Shown here in pieces: positions 33,691 to 43,173 of a DNA stretch of 48,084 nt. Both the position numbers and the translations under genes were made by a program. The notes beneath the pieces were generated by a model that searched no databases, had not been told where the DNA came from, and was given only the letters and a program-made list of their open reading frames with translations. Position 1 is the first letter of the stretch. Each line of letters opens with the position of its first letter. Source of the stretch: Gammaproteobacteria bacterium (GTDB lineage: Bacteria > Pseudomonadota > Gammaproteobacteria > Steroidobacterales > GCA-2729495). The DNA lies in assembly GCA_019454675.1 (NCBI GenBank), contig JACFNV010000008.1:1-48084 (forward strand). Direction: 5' to 3'.

Positions 33691-35557
33691 GGTGCCTCTC
33701 CTCGTCATGGTGCCCCTCTTCGTCGACGATCACCTCGCGGAACATGCCAAGCGCCATGTGCAGCAGCAGGTGGCAGTGCATCGGCCAGCGCCCCGGCGCA
33801 TCCGCGGTGACGCGGAAACCGAGCATCTGTGCCGGCTTGAGGCTGATGGTGTGCTTGCGCAGCTTGAAGGCGCCCGACTCGTCCTCGAGGTCGGACCACA
33901 TGCCATGCAGGTGGATGGGGTGCTCCATCATCGTGTCGTTGATGAGGCGGATGCGCAGCCGCTCGCCGTAGGTGAAGCGCAGCGGTTCCGCACGCAGGTA
34001 CGGCACCCCGTCGAAGGACCACTGGTAGCGATGCATGTGCCCGGTGAGGTGCAGGTCCAGCGTGCGCCCCGGCTCGCGGCCATCCGGATCGGGAAAGCGG
34101 CTGTCGAGATCGGCATAGGTCAGCACGTGGCGGCCGTTGTCGCGCAGGCCGACACCCGGGTCATCGAGCCGGGTCGAGGGATGGTCCACCCGCATGTCGA
34201 CCGTCGGACCATACTCGGTGCGCGCGTGCTGCACGGCCGACGGTTCCGTCATGCCGGGCATCTCGTGCCCATCGTGGTCCATGGCGTCATGGTCCATGTG
34301 ATCCATGTGGTCGCCGTGGTCCGCATGGGCGGCATGGTCCTCATGACCGGCATGTTCACCCTGCTCGTCATGCGTGGCGGGTGCACCATGGCCGGCGTGA
34401 TCGGCATGCCCCGCGTGTCCCATGTCGGCCATGGTCAGCAGGACGCGCGAATCGGGCTCGGGCACCGGCGCACTCATGCCGGCACGCGGCGCCAGCGTGC
34501 CGCGCGCATAGCCGCTGCGATCCATCGCCTGCGCAAACACCGTATAGGCCGCGCCATCCGCGGGCGCCACCACCACATCGAAGGTTTCCCCCGGCCCCAT
34601 GCGCAGCTCATCGACGGTCACCGGCTCCACCGGCTGGCCATCGGCGGCCGTGACCGTCATCGGCAGGCCGGGGATGCGCAGGTCGAAATAGGTCATCGCC
34701 GCGCCATTGATGAGCCGCAGACGCACCCGCTCGCCGGGCCGGTACAGCCCGGTCCAGTTGCCGGCCGGCGTCATGCCGTTCATCAGGAAGGTATAGGCCC
34801 CGCCGCCCACATCGGCCAGGTCGCTGGGCGACATGCGCATGCTGCCCCAGGCCAGGCGATCGGCCACCGTGGAGCGCAGGCCGTGGCGGCGCAGGTCGCG
34901 GAAGAAGTCGGCGACCGTGCGCTGGTTGAAATCGTAGTAGTCGCCCTGCACCTTGAGGCGGTGGACGATGCGGCGCGGGTCGGTATCGGTCCAGTCCGAC
35001 AGCATGACGACATGATCGCGCTCGATGCCATCGGCCAGCCCCTCGCGCGGCATCACCACCAGCGGGCCGTAGATGCCCGTCTGTTCCTGGAAGCCGGAAT
35101 GGCTGTGGTACCAGTAGGTGCCCGACTGGCGGACCCGGAAGCGGTACTCGAAGGTCCCGCCGGGCGCGATGCCGGGGAAGCCGAAGCCGGGCGAGCCATC
35201 CATGGCCGCCGGCACGAGGATTCCGTGCCAGTGGATGGAACTGGCCTCGGCCAGCCGGTTCCTGACACGGATCCGCACCGTGTCCCCCTCGCGCCAGCGC
35301 AGCAACGGCGCCGGCAGCTGGCCATTGACCACCGTGGCAACACGGGGCTTGCCGGTGAAGTTGACCATCGCCTCGGCGAGGTCGAGATCGAAGTCGGTGC
35401 CGCTGAGCACCGCCGGTGACGTGGCCAGGCCCGGATCGGCCCGGCCCGCGAACGTGGTGCCGGCCAGCCCGGCCAGTGCCACGCCCTGCACGAAGCGACG
35501 GCGGTCGAGCCCCGCCCTGGACGTGAATGGCGCTTGCGCGCCCCGCTGAATGATCAT
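33683..35557 (-). CDS. copA: Multicopper oxidase, copper resistance protein CopA
   Basis: A 624-residue periplasmic oxidase with a Tat signal (LDRRRFVQGVALAGLAG). Copper ligand motifs are IHWHG, YWYHSHSGFQEQ, HPIHLHG and HCHLLLHMALGMF, including the axial Met, so the type 1 and type 2/3 sites are complete. Between about residues 385 and 455 lies a His/Asp/Met/Gly-rich linker built of repeats like HAGHADHAGHG and DHMDHMDHD, likely a copper store or sensor. It detoxifies Cu(I) in the periplasm. ATG 35557 follows GAGGAGGG. Confidence 0.95.
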   Translation of the reverse strand: MIIQRGAQAPFTSRAGLDRRRFVQGVALAGLAGTTFAGRADPGLATSPAVLSGTDFDLDLAEAMVNFTGKPRVATVVNGQLPAPLLRWREGDTVRIRVRNRLAEASSIHWHGILVPAAMDGSPGFGFPGIAPGGTFEYRFRVRQSGTYWYHSHSGFQEQTGIYGPLVVMPREGLADGIERDHVVMLSDWTDTDPRRIVHRLKVQGDYYDFNQRTVADFFRDLRRHGLRSTVADRLAWGSMRMSPSDLADVGGGAYTFLMNGMTPAGNWTGLYRPGERVRLRLINGAAMTYFDLRIPGLPMTVTAADGQPVEPVTVDELRMGPGETFDVVVAPADGAAYTVFAQAMDRSGYARGTLAPRAGMSAPVPEPDSRVLLTMADMGHAGHADHAGHGAPATHDEQGEHAGHEDHAAHADHGDHMDHMDHDAMDHDGHEMPGMTEPSAVQHARTEYGPTVDMRVDHPSTRLDDPGVGLRDNGRHVLTYADLDSRFPDPDGREPGRTLDLHLTGHMHRYQWSFDGVPYLRAEPLRFTYGERLRIRLINDTMMEHPIHLHGMWSDLEDESGAFKLRKHTISLKPAQMLGFRVTADAPGRWPMHCHLLLHMALGMFREVIVDEEGHHDEERHHG

Positions 35558-35609
35558 GACTGCCCTCCTCGGCCAGAAAACGCGAAAACGGAACCGCGTT
35601 GCGGGAGGG

Positions 35610-35990
35610 CTAGTTGTGCAGGCTGCAGAAGCGGATGCGGACGGGAGGATCGGTGCCACCACGCGGCACGCAGGCCGCCGGACCGACCACCTGGCCGGCC
35701 AGGATGCCGGGGTAGCTGTCACCGGCGGTCACCGGCAGCACCGGGGGCGGCGAATCATCGACATGGAGCACACCGCTGCTGCCGCAATCGGGCGCGCTGA
35801 CGGCGTGGCAGGGCGCATCAGCCATGTCGGGCATGTCCTGTCCATGGTGTGGACAGGACGCCATGCCAAAGGCCGATGCCGTCATGCAGGGCTGGAGCAG
35901 CAGGCCCAGGCAGGCCAGCAGCACCAGCATCCAGGAGCGGTACCGACTCGCGCTGCGGCAGCGCATGGCTGTCAGGGACAGGGCGGGCAT
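35610..35990 (-). CDS. Small exported Cys/His/Met protein of the copper operon
   Basis: A 126-residue protein from ATG 35990 (ATG 35966 is also possible). One hydrophobic segment (WMLVLLACLGLLLQPCMTAS) acts as signal or anchor. The rest carries possible copper ligands: MASCPHHGQDMPDMADAPCH, CGSSG, and a final RFCSLHN. It resembles the DUF2946-like or CopI-like small proteins found before copA. It is 52 bases upstream of copA and on the same strand. Confidence 0.65.
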   Translation of the reverse strand: MPALSLTAMRCRSASRYRSWMLVLLACLGLLLQPCMTASAFGMASCPHHGQDMPDMADAPCHAVSAPDCGSSGVLHVDDSPPPVLPVTAGDSYPGILAGQVVGPAACVPRGGTDPPVRIRFCSLHN

Positions 35991-36289
35991 GACAGTGCGA
36001 CGGTAGCCGCATCCCCTGCAAAAATCCACCGTTGGAGCCGTTTCCCGGGTGACGGTACCCTCATCCGAACGTCTTTCTGGAGGCATGTCCGGGGCGGGAG
36101 GACGGGCTCCGGGAGCCCGGATCGAGCTCGCTCCTGCCGGATCGCCGCTGCATGCAATCAGGTCTCGCTTATGTCATGTTGATCTTTTCATCACCTGCGA
36201 AAAAGCTTAACTTGACCTTAAGGCTCGCCGGCTGACGAGCTAGACTCAAGATAAAGGCCGGATGCCGGTCGATGATAAGGGGAGACCAC
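35991..36289. promoter_or_regulatory. Divergent region between the copper operon and the PEP-CTERM gene
   Basis: This is about 300 bases without a gene. A hairpin CGGGCTC-CGG-GAGCCCG lies at 36103-36119. An AT-rich patch at 36160-36260 holds AAAAAGCTTAAC and a small dyad CTTAA-N7-TTAAG (about 36205-36221) that overlaps TTGACC, a -35-like hexamer, with TAGACT at about 36241-36246. Spacing is longer than usual for sigma-70, so a regulator such as a MerR-type protein could be involved. GCTCG-N8-CGAGC nearby is a second small dyad. Confidence 0.35.
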
Positions 36290-37012
36290 ATGATGAAAAC
36301 GAGCACCATGCGCGGGGCACTGTTTGCCGCCCTGCTGTTCCTGGGCGCCTCGGCTGCCACGCAGGCGGCCACCCAGACCTACTACCTGCAATACATGACG
36401 GCGGTGGAAAGCCATTTCCTGCAGCCGATGTACTACATCCCGACGCCTTATGCGAAGGAAACCGCCTGGGGTGACATGTCGGGCCAGTACGCCACCTCGA
36501 TGTGCTGGTCCTGCACGGAGAACGTGGCGGGCATCGGTCCCAACAGCAGCCTGGCGGTGCTCGACACCGAAACCGGCGCGGTGAGCATCAACAACCTGAT
36601 CTGGGAGATCACCGACTCGGCCAAGTGGTTGTCCATCTCCGAAGGCACCACCACCCTCGGCACGGGAGTCAGCTTCAACAAGAGCTCCGACTTCTGCTTC
36701 GCCATGCCGAGCAACAAGTACTACTGGTGCAACCCCAACGACATCCGCGGCTGGGGCGGTGACTGGCTGACCGGCCATGCGGGCAATGGCACCACCGTGT
36801 GCAACACCTGCCGCGTCGACGTCGCCCTCACCGACAATGGCGAGCTGGTCATGACCGTCAAGAAGATGGTGGCGTCCAGCGAAAGCTCGCCCTGGGCCTC
36901 CTGGTGGTCCTACAGCTTCCACTACAAGGAAGTCCCGGTGCCGGCCGCCTTCTGGCTGTTTGGTGGCGCGCTGGGTGGCCTCGGCATGCTGCGCCGGCGG
37001 CGGACCCGCTGA
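36290..37012 (+). CDS. PEP-CTERM sorted exoprotein, cysteine-rich
   Basis: A 240-residue secreted protein; ATG 36290 or 36293 after GGGGAG. The signal peptide is RGALFAALLFLGASAATQA. The mature domain has paired cysteines: CWSC near residue 76, CNP near 145 and CNTC near 178. The C-terminus is the sorting signal VPVPAAFWLFGGALGGLGML followed by RRRRTR. Exosortase would cut at VPxPA and deliver it to the surface or matrix. A good terminator follows at 37038-37065. No exosortase gene is in this window. Confidence 0.88.
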   Translation: MMKTSTMRGALFAALLFLGASAATQAATQTYYLQYMTAVESHFLQPMYYIPTPYAKETAWGDMSGQYATSMCWSCTENVAGIGPNSSLAVLDTETGAVSINNLIWEITDSAKWLSISEGTTTLGTGVSFNKSSDFCFAMPSNKYYWCNPNDIRGWGGDWLTGHAGNGTTVCNTCRVDVALTDNGELVMTVKKMVASSESSPWASWWSYSFHYKEVPVPAAFWLFGGALGGLGMLRRRRTR

Positions 37013-37037
37013 TCGGCCCGGCATTCCGAGCGATGTG

Positions 37038-37065
37038 AAAACCCCGCGCAAGCGGGGTTTTCCTT
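37038..37065 (+). terminator. Rho-independent terminator after the PEP-CTERM gene
   Basis: AAAACCCCGC (37038-37047), loop GCAA, GCGGGGTTTT (37052-37061), then CCTTTT. It is a classic stem with T-rich tail, 25 bases after the stop. Confidence 0.88.
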
Positions 37066-37211
37066 TTGGGGCAGCCGCAATCCGATGCCGGTTGCACGTA
37101 TCCCCCTCCCGCTTACCATGGGCGCAGGGACACGGGGCGCAAAGCGCCGGCCAGCATCACCACCGGGCAGCATGCCGGGGCCGAGCACCACCCCTCCCGC
37201 CGGCACCCATC

Positions 37212-38507
37212 ATGAGCAAGCCCGAGAGCAGGACCAAGCAGGACGCAAGACCAGCCGCAGGGATCCGCAACCCCTTGCTGCGGCTGTGCCGGCGGCAGCT
37301 GTTCGCGCGCCTGGCAGGCCTGCGGCAGGGCAGCCTGGAGATCCGCGACCCGCTCGGCCACAGCCGCTTCGGCGACACCTCGCGGGAACCCGTGCAACTC
37401 CGGGTCGACGATCCGGCCGCCTATGCGGCCATCGTCTTCCGCGGCACCATCGGGGCTGCGGAAGCCTACATGCAGGGCAGGTGGAGCACCCCGGACCTCA
37501 CCGGGCTGGTGCGGCTGATGGTGGCCAACCGCGAGTCCATGACAGCCATCGAGTCGGGGCTGGCGCATCTCCTGCAGCCCCTCGACCGCCTCGGCCACTG
37601 GTGGCGACGCAACACCCGGGGCCAGGCGCGGCGCAACATCGGTGCGCATTACGACCTCGGCAACGAGTTCTACGCGCTCTTCCTCGATCCCACCATGAGC
37701 TACTCGGCCGGCATCTTTGCCACGCCGGAAAGCAGCCTGGAGGAAGCGGCGCTCCACAAGCTCGATGTCATCTGCCGCAAGCTGGCGCTGCAGCCCCGGG
37801 ACCACCTGCTCGAGATCGGCACCGGCTGGGGTGGGCTGGCTCTGCATGCCGCCCGCCGCTTCGGCTGCCGCGTCACCACGACCACCCTCTCCGGCCAGCA
37901 ACTGGCGTTTGCCAGGGCGCGGGTGCATGCCGCCGGCCTCGACGACCGGATCACGGTGCTGGACCGCGATTACCGCGATCTCGAGGGATGCTTCGACAAG
38001 CTGGTCTCGGTGGAAATGATCGAGGCGGTGGGCCTCGACTTCCTCGACGACTACTTCCGCAGCTGCGGCGAGCGACTGCGCCCCGGCGGGCGCATGCTGC
38101 TGCAGGCCATCGTCATCGCCGACCCGCTCTACGAACAGGCGCGACGCTCGGTGGACTTCATCCAGAAATACATCTTCCCCGGTGGCGCCCTGCCCTCGCT
38201 CGCCGCCATCCAGGCCGCCATCGAGCGCAGCACCGACCTGCGCATGGGCAGCCTGCAGGACATCGGCCTGCACTATGCCCGCACGCTGCACGAGTGGCGG
38301 CGGCGCTTCCTCGCCCGACTGCCCGCGGTGCGCCGGCTCGGCCATGGGGAGGAATTCATCCGCATGTGGGAGTTCTACCTCGCCTACTGCGAGGGCGGCT
38401 TCCTCGAGCGCAGCATCAGCGACGTGCAGCTGCTCCTCGACAAGCCCGGCGGCGGGAACATCGCGGCGGCAACGCGGTCACAGCTGCCAGCGGAGGCGAA
38501 TCCATGA
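37212..38507 (+). CDS. Cyclopropane-fatty-acyl-phospholipid synthase family methyltransferase
   Basis: A 431-residue SAM-dependent enzyme of the CFA synthase family, which methylates or cyclopropanates unsaturated acyl chains of membrane phospholipids. The block NIGAHYDLGNEFYALFLDPT with MSYSAGIF is diagnostic. The SAM motif is LLEIGTGWGGLALHAARRFG, and VSVEMIEAVGLDFLDDYF and FIQKYIFPGGALPSL follow the family pattern. The N-terminal accessory domain is present. Its stop overlaps the start of the next gene (ATGA). Confidence 0.92.
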   Translation: MSKPESRTKQDARPAAGIRNPLLRLCRRQLFARLAGLRQGSLEIRDPLGHSRFGDTSREPVQLRVDDPAAYAAIVFRGTIGAAEAYMQGRWSTPDLTGLVRLMVANRESMTAIESGLAHLLQPLDRLGHWWRRNTRGQARRNIGAHYDLGNEFYALFLDPTMSYSAGIFATPESSLEEAALHKLDVICRKLALQPRDHLLEIGTGWGGLALHAARRFGCRVTTTTLSGQQLAFARARVHAAGLDDRITVLDRDYRDLEGCFDKLVSVEMIEAVGLDFLDDYFRSCGERLRPGGRMLLQAIVIADPLYEQARRSVDFIQKYIFPGGALPSLAAIQAAIERSTDLRMGSLQDIGLHYARTLHEWRRRFLARLPAVRRLGHGEEFIRMWEFYLAYCEGGFLERSISDVQLLLDKPGGGNIAAATRSQLPAEANP

Positions 38508-39181
38508 ACAGACGCTCCCTGGTGTTCCTGCTGGCGGCCCTCGGCGCCATGCTGGCCGGCTGCAGCACGGCATCGAGCGGCAGCATCCCCGAGCCGCGCA
38601 ACCCCGGCCTCAAGCTGCAAGGAGCAACGGATGCGCGCCCCGCCGCATTCGACCGGGTGCTGCTCGAACCGGTGCAGCTGCAGTTCCGTGCGGTGGCACC
38701 GCTGGCCGCCACCGCGGCAGGCATTCCCGGAACGCGCACCGCATTCCCGGTCAGCGAACGTGCACGCAAGGCGCTGGCGGCGGACACCAACCGCATCCTG
38801 CGCGAGGAACTCGGCAAGAGCACCCGCTTCGAGCTGACGGAGCAAGCCGGGCCCGGGGTGCTGGTGATCAGGCCCGCGTTGCGCGACATCGTCTCGCGCA
38901 CCCCGCCGGAAGAACCACCGGGGCGCTCGGAGGTCCTGCTCGACAGGGTCGGCGAGGCCACGCTCGTGCTCGATTTCGTCGACGGCGCCAGCGGCCGGCT
39001 GCTCGGTACCGCCAGCGACCGGCGCAGCGCCGAGGGCAGCTTCGGCAGCGCGAGCTTCGGCGCCATACGCGCCAACAGCGTGGAGGTCGGGCAGGAGGTG
39101 CGCCGCGTGCTCCGGCGCTGGGGCAGCAGCCTCAGGAAGCGGGCGGAACAGCTGCAGGCCGTGGCCAGGCCGCTGGACTGA
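38504..39181 (+). CDS. DUF3313-like lipoprotein
   Basis: A 225-residue lipoprotein with lipobox MLAGC (Cys19). The mature domain is mixed alpha/beta (FDRVLLEPVQLQFRAV, GPGVLVIRPALRDIV, LVLDFVDGASGRLLGTASDR) and ends in a basic helix. It resembles the DUF3313 lipoproteins. Coupling to the CFA synthase gene by ATGA suggests a membrane-lipid or envelope role, but none is known. Confidence 0.75.
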   Translation: MNRRSLVFLLAALGAMLAGCSTASSGSIPEPRNPGLKLQGATDARPAAFDRVLLEPVQLQFRAVAPLAATAAGIPGTRTAFPVSERARKALAADTNRILREELGKSTRFELTEQAGPGVLVIRPALRDIVSRTPPEEPPGRSEVLLDRVGEATLVLDFVDGASGRLLGTASDRRSAEGSFGSASFGAIRANSVEVGQEVRRVLRRWGSSLRKRAEQLQAVARPLD

Positions 39182-39192
39182 GGACCTGCGCC

Positions 39193-40083
39193 TCAGCCCT
39201 TGCCGTCGATGAAGCGCTGCGTGAGGCCGCCGTAGGCATCGATGCGCCGGTCGCGCAGGAAGGGCCAGCCATGGCGCTGCTCGGCGATCCGGTCGGTATC
39301 GATCTCCACCTGCAGGATCTCCTCGTCGTCCACCGAACCGCGGATGATGACCTGGCCATCGGGCCCGGAGACGAAGCTCTGGCCCCAGAACTGCACCCCC
39401 TGTTCGCCACCCGGCTCCGGTTCGAAGCCGGTGCGGTTGATGGCGGCGACGAAGCAGCCATTGGCGATGCCATGCGCACGCTGGATGGTCTCCCAGGCAT
39501 CGTGCTGCTGGCTGCCGAGCTCGGCCTTCTCCTCGGGGTGCCAGCCGATCGCGGTCGGATAGATGAGGATGTCGGCGCCCTGCAGGGCGGTCAGCCGCGC
39601 CGCCTCCGGGTACCACTGGTCCCAGCACACCAGCACGCCGAGCCGCCCGGCCGCGGTGTCGTGCACCTGGAAGCCGAGGTCGCCCGGGGTGAAGTAATAC
39701 TTCTCGTAATAACGCGGATCATCGGGGATGTGCATCTTGCGGTACTTGCCGACCATGCCGCGCGGGCCGTCGATGATGGCCGCCGTGTTGTGGTAGAGCC
39801 CCGGCGCGCGGCGCTCGAACAGCGAGAGCACGAAGGTGGCACCGGTCTGCGCCGCGAGCTTCGCGAAGGCCTCGGTGCTCGGGCCCGGCACCGGCTCGGC
39901 CAGCGCAAAGCGCTCCGCATCCTGGCTCTGGCAGAAGTAGGGGGAGCGGAACAGCTCGGGCAGGCACACCAGCTGCGCGCCATCGCCCGCCGCCTGCGCG
40001 CCGAGCTCGAGCGCATGGCGGAGGTTGGCCTGCGGATCCTCGGCCATCCGCATCTGCACCAGCGCCAGCTTGATCTTGGCCAT
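39193..40083 (-). CDS. aguB: N-carbamoylputrescine amidase
   Basis: A 296-residue nitrilase-superfamily enzyme that splits N-carbamoylputrescine into putrescine, CO2 and ammonia. The catalytic triad is intact: E43 (CLPELF), K116 (GKYRKMHIP) and C153 (VLVCWDQWYPEAARL). HDAWETIQRAHGIANGCFVA and EPEPGGEQGVQFWGQSFVSG are typical AguB blocks. The length is normal. It starts 11 bases after the speA stop and is the last gene of the polyamine operon. Confidence 0.95.
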   Translation of the reverse strand: MAKIKLALVQMRMAEDPQANLRHALELGAQAAGDGAQLVCLPELFRSPYFCQSQDAERFALAEPVPGPSTEAFAKLAAQTGATFVLSLFERRAPGLYHNTAAIIDGPRGMVGKYRKMHIPDDPRYYEKYYFTPGDLGFQVHDTAAGRLGVLVCWDQWYPEAARLTALQGADILIYPTAIGWHPEEKAELGSQQHDAWETIQRAHGIANGCFVAAINRTGFEPEPGGEQGVQFWGQSFVSGPDGQVIIRGSVDDEEILQVEIDTDRIAEQRHGWPFLRDRRIDAYGGLTQRFIDGKG

Positions 40084-40094
40084 GTGTCGCTACC

Positions 40095-42049
40095 TCAGCC
40101 CGGATTGCAGTAGGTGGTTTCGTTGAAGCAGGCGGTGTACTGGTTGAGGATCTGCATGCCCACGCTCGGCCGCACCGTGCCGGCATCGATCTTGCGGCGG
40201 ACCAGCTCGCTCATGCGGCGGTTGAGATCGTTCGGGAAGTACTGCACCTGCGCCAGCATCTCGTGCACGGTCATGCCCGGGATCTGCTTCTCGATCCAGA
40301 AGTTGCCCGGCTCCTCCGCATCGGCATAGACGTGCACCTCGGCGACGCGCCCGAACAGGTTGTGCGTATCGCCCATGATGTCCTGGTAGGCGCCTACCAG
40401 GAAAATGCCGAGGTAGTACGGCACCTCCTCCTGCAGCGCATGCACCGGCAGGAAGGTCTTGTCCTCACCTTGCCGTCGGAGTCGCAGGTGAGGTCGACGA
40501 TGACGCCGCGCCGCCCCGGCTGCTCGTCGAGCCGCTCGATCGGCATGATCGGGAAGCCCTGGCCGATGGCCCAGTGGTCGAGCATCGACTGGAACACCGA
40601 GAAGTCGCAGAGATAGAGATCGGTCAGCCGCTCCTTGAGCTCGGCCAGCTCCTCGGGCTCGGGGTCCGGCTCGGCGGCCAGCAGCCCCGGCAGCACCTCG
40701 CGGCAGATGCGCCAGTACAGGCGCTGCGCAGCCGCCAGCTGGTCCAGCGCGAGGTAGCCCAGCGTGAACAGCTGGTCCGCCTCGTTGCGGGCATCCTTGG
40801 CGTCATGGTAGGCCTCGAGCAGCTCGGACGGGGTATTGGATGTCTGCAGCAGGCCGTCGAGCGTCTTCTGCAGGCTGCGCACCGCCTTGTGCGGCTCCGC
40901 GGGCATCTCGCCATCCGGCTGCACATCGGGGCGATAGGCCCCCAGCACGGGGACGATCAGCACCGAGTGGTGCGCGGTGATGGCGCGCCCGCTCTCGGAG
41001 ACCAGCACCGGTGCCGGGACGCCGCGCGCATCGCAGACCTCCTTGACCGCATAGACCACCGCGTTGGCGTACTCCTGGAGGCCGTAGTTGATGCCGTCCT
41101 CGTCGCGCGCATAGCCGGCGCCGTAGTTCACGCCGAGCCCGCCCCCCACGTCGAGGTGGGTGACGCCGATGCCCTGCCTGACGAGGTTGGCATACACCTG
41201 CGAGGCCTCGGTCACCGCCTGCTTGAGCACCTGGATGTCGGCGATCTGGCTGCCGAGGTGGAAGTGCACGAGCTGGAGCGCATCGCGGCAATCGCGCCGC
41301 TCGAGCTCGCGGGTCATGGCAACCAGCTCGGGGATGGCCACGCCGAACTTCGAGCGCACGCCCGCCGACTCGAACCAGCGCCCCGAACCCTGGGTGGCCA
41401 GCCGGATGCGCACCGCGAAGCGCGGGCTGACGCCCGCTTCGTCGGCCAGCGCCTGCAACTGCTCGAACTCGGTGTACTTCTCGATGATGGGCAGTACCTG
41501 CTGGCCCAGCTGCTGCGCCGAGAGGATCAGCCGCAGCATGCTGCGGTCCTTGACGCCATTGCACAGCAGCAGCCGCCCGTTGTCGATGTGCGGCAGCGTG
41601 GCGATCAGCTCGGCCTTGGAACCGCACTCCAGCCCCATGTCCCAGGGCTGGCCGGCGTCGAGCACCTCCTCGACCACCTCGTGCATCTGGTTGACCTTGA
41701 TCGGGTAGACGCCCTGGTACACGCCCTCGTAGCCGGACTCGGCCACGGCTGCGGCGAAGGCCTCGTTGAGGCGCCGCACGCGCGCGCGCAACACGTCCTG
41801 GAAGCGGATGACCACCGGGAAGCCCGCGTTGCGGCGGCGGATCTCCGCCACCACCGCGGAGATGTCGATGGTGACATCCTCGCCGGAGAACGGCCGGACC
41901 GCGGCATGACCCCGCTCGTTGATGAAGAAGAAGCCATCGCCCCAGGCATCCATGCGATAGAGCTCGGCCGAACGCTCGATGCTCCACGGCTCCGGCTCCG
42001 GCGGCGGCACGGCCTGGTGTGCCACCGCACTGCTGAGGGACTTGGCCAT
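40095..42049 (-). pseudogene. speA: Biosynthetic arginine decarboxylase SpeA, with a one-base frameshift
   Basis: ATG 42049 opens a PLP enzyme of the SpeA family (arginine to agmatine). Visible are YPIKVNQ with the PLP Lys, ECGSKAELIATLPH, LVHFHLGSQI, VGGGLGVNYG and VLVSESGRAITAHH, then YLCDFSVFQSMLDHWAIGQ and VDLTCDSDGKV. At about 40471-40474 the frame breaks; restoring one G would give KVEDKTFLPVHAL and continue MHALQEEVPYYLGIFLVGAY to the stop at 40095. The corrected length of about 651 residues is normal for SpeA. The frameshift removes the last 120 residues, so it is either an inactivating mutation or a sequence error. Confidence 0.9.
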
Positions 42050-42072
42050 TTCCGGCTTCTCCTTGGGTGTGC

Positions 42073-43044
42073 CTACAGGTCGAGTACGCAGGCAAAAATG
42101 AGCGGTGCCACGATGGTGGCATCGGATTCGATGACGAACTTCGGCGTATCCGCCGTGAGCTTGCCCCAGGTGATCTTCTCGTTGGGCACCGCGCCCGAGT
42201 ACGAGCCATAGCTGGTGGTCGAGTCGCTGATCTGGCAGAAGTAGCCCCAGCGCCGGATGTCGCTCACCTGCAGGTCCTGCTCCAGCATCGGCACCACGCA
42301 GATGGGGAAGTCGCCGGCGATGCCGCCGCCGATCTGGAAGAAGCCGAGCGAATGTTGTCGCGAGGTCTCCTGGTACCAGTGCGCCAGCTGCATCATGTAC
42401 TCGATGCCGGTGCGCACGGTATGCACCTTCTTCACGTCGCCGTTGATGACGTGGCTGGCAAAGACGTTGCCCATGGTGGAGTCTTCCCAGCCGGGCACGA
42501 TGATCGGCAGGTTCTTCTCGCAGGCAGCCAGCATCCAGCTGTCCTTCGGATCGATCTGGTAGTGCCGCTCGAGCTTCCCCGAACGCAGGATGCGGTAGAA
42601 GAACTCGTGCGGGAAGCAGGCCTCGCCCTTGCGGTCGGCGGCCTGCCACTCGTCGAGCATCGCCCCCTCGATGCGCCGGATGGCCTCCTCCTCGGGGATG
42701 CAGGTGTCGGTCACCCGGTTGAGATGGCGCGCCAGCAGCGCCTCCTCGTCCGCGGCCGAGAGCTCGCGGTAATGCGGCACCCGCACGTAATGGTCGTGGG
42801 CCACGAGGTTGAAGATGTCTTCCTCGAGGTTGGCCCCGGTACAGCAAATGGCGTGCACCTTGTCCCTGCGGATCATCTCGGCCAGCGACAGCCCGAGTTC
42901 TGCCGTGCTCATGGCGCCCGCCATGGTCAGGAACATCTGCCCACCCCGGTCGAGGTGATGCACCCAGGCATCCGCCGCATCGACCAGCGACGCCGCGTTG
43001 AAATGCCGGTAGTGGTGGTGGATGAACTCGCTGATTTTTCCCAT
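42073..43044 (-). CDS. Deoxyhypusine-synthase-like protein
   Basis: A 323-residue NAD-dependent enzyme of the deoxyhypusine synthase family. Blocks are MFLTMAGAMSTAELGLSLAE, HAICCTGANLEEDIFNLVAH, SHVINGDVKKVHTVRTG, FFQIGGGIAGDFPICVVPML and NEKITWGKLTADTPK, where K295 matches the Lys that forms the enzyme-imine intermediate. Bacteria lack eIF5A, so this homologue should transfer an aminobutyl group to a small amine, for example making homospermidine from putrescine. It sits between aguA and speA, consistent with polyamine synthesis. Confidence 0.92.
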   Translation of the reverse strand: MGKISEFIHHHYRHFNAASLVDAADAWVHHLDRGGQMFLTMAGAMSTAELGLSLAEMIRRDKVHAICCTGANLEEDIFNLVAHDHYVRVPHYRELSAADEEALLARHLNRVTDTCIPEEEAIRRIEGAMLDEWQAADRKGEACFPHEFFYRILRSGKLERHYQIDPKDSWMLAACEKNLPIIVPGWEDSTMGNVFASHVINGDVKKVHTVRTGIEYMMQLAHWYQETSRQHSLGFFQIGGGIAGDFPICVVPMLEQDLQVSDIRRWGYFCQISDSTTSYGSYSGAVPNEKITWGKLTADTPKFVIESDATIVAPLIFACVLDL

Positions 43045-43173
43045 CTTTTTCGTCCTGCTCCAGGCGTGGGTGGAAAGGCAAGCTTAGAGCAAGCCAGCGC
43101 GGGTGTTAAACGCGCGGGGGCGGCGGCTCATCGCCGTGCCGCCGTACCGCCAGGGGCCGTGCCACGGGCCCGC

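Noticed and set aside
34240..34440. CRISPR-like or tandem repeat array around CATGGTCC repeats
   Set aside because: The short repeats encode the His/Asp/Met linker of CopA in frame; no spacer-repeat structure exists.
42050..43081. The speA frame continuing upstream as one 895-residue protein
   Set aside because: The upstream part is the DHS-like gene read in a wrong frame; the true speA start is ATG 42049 (MAKSLSS).
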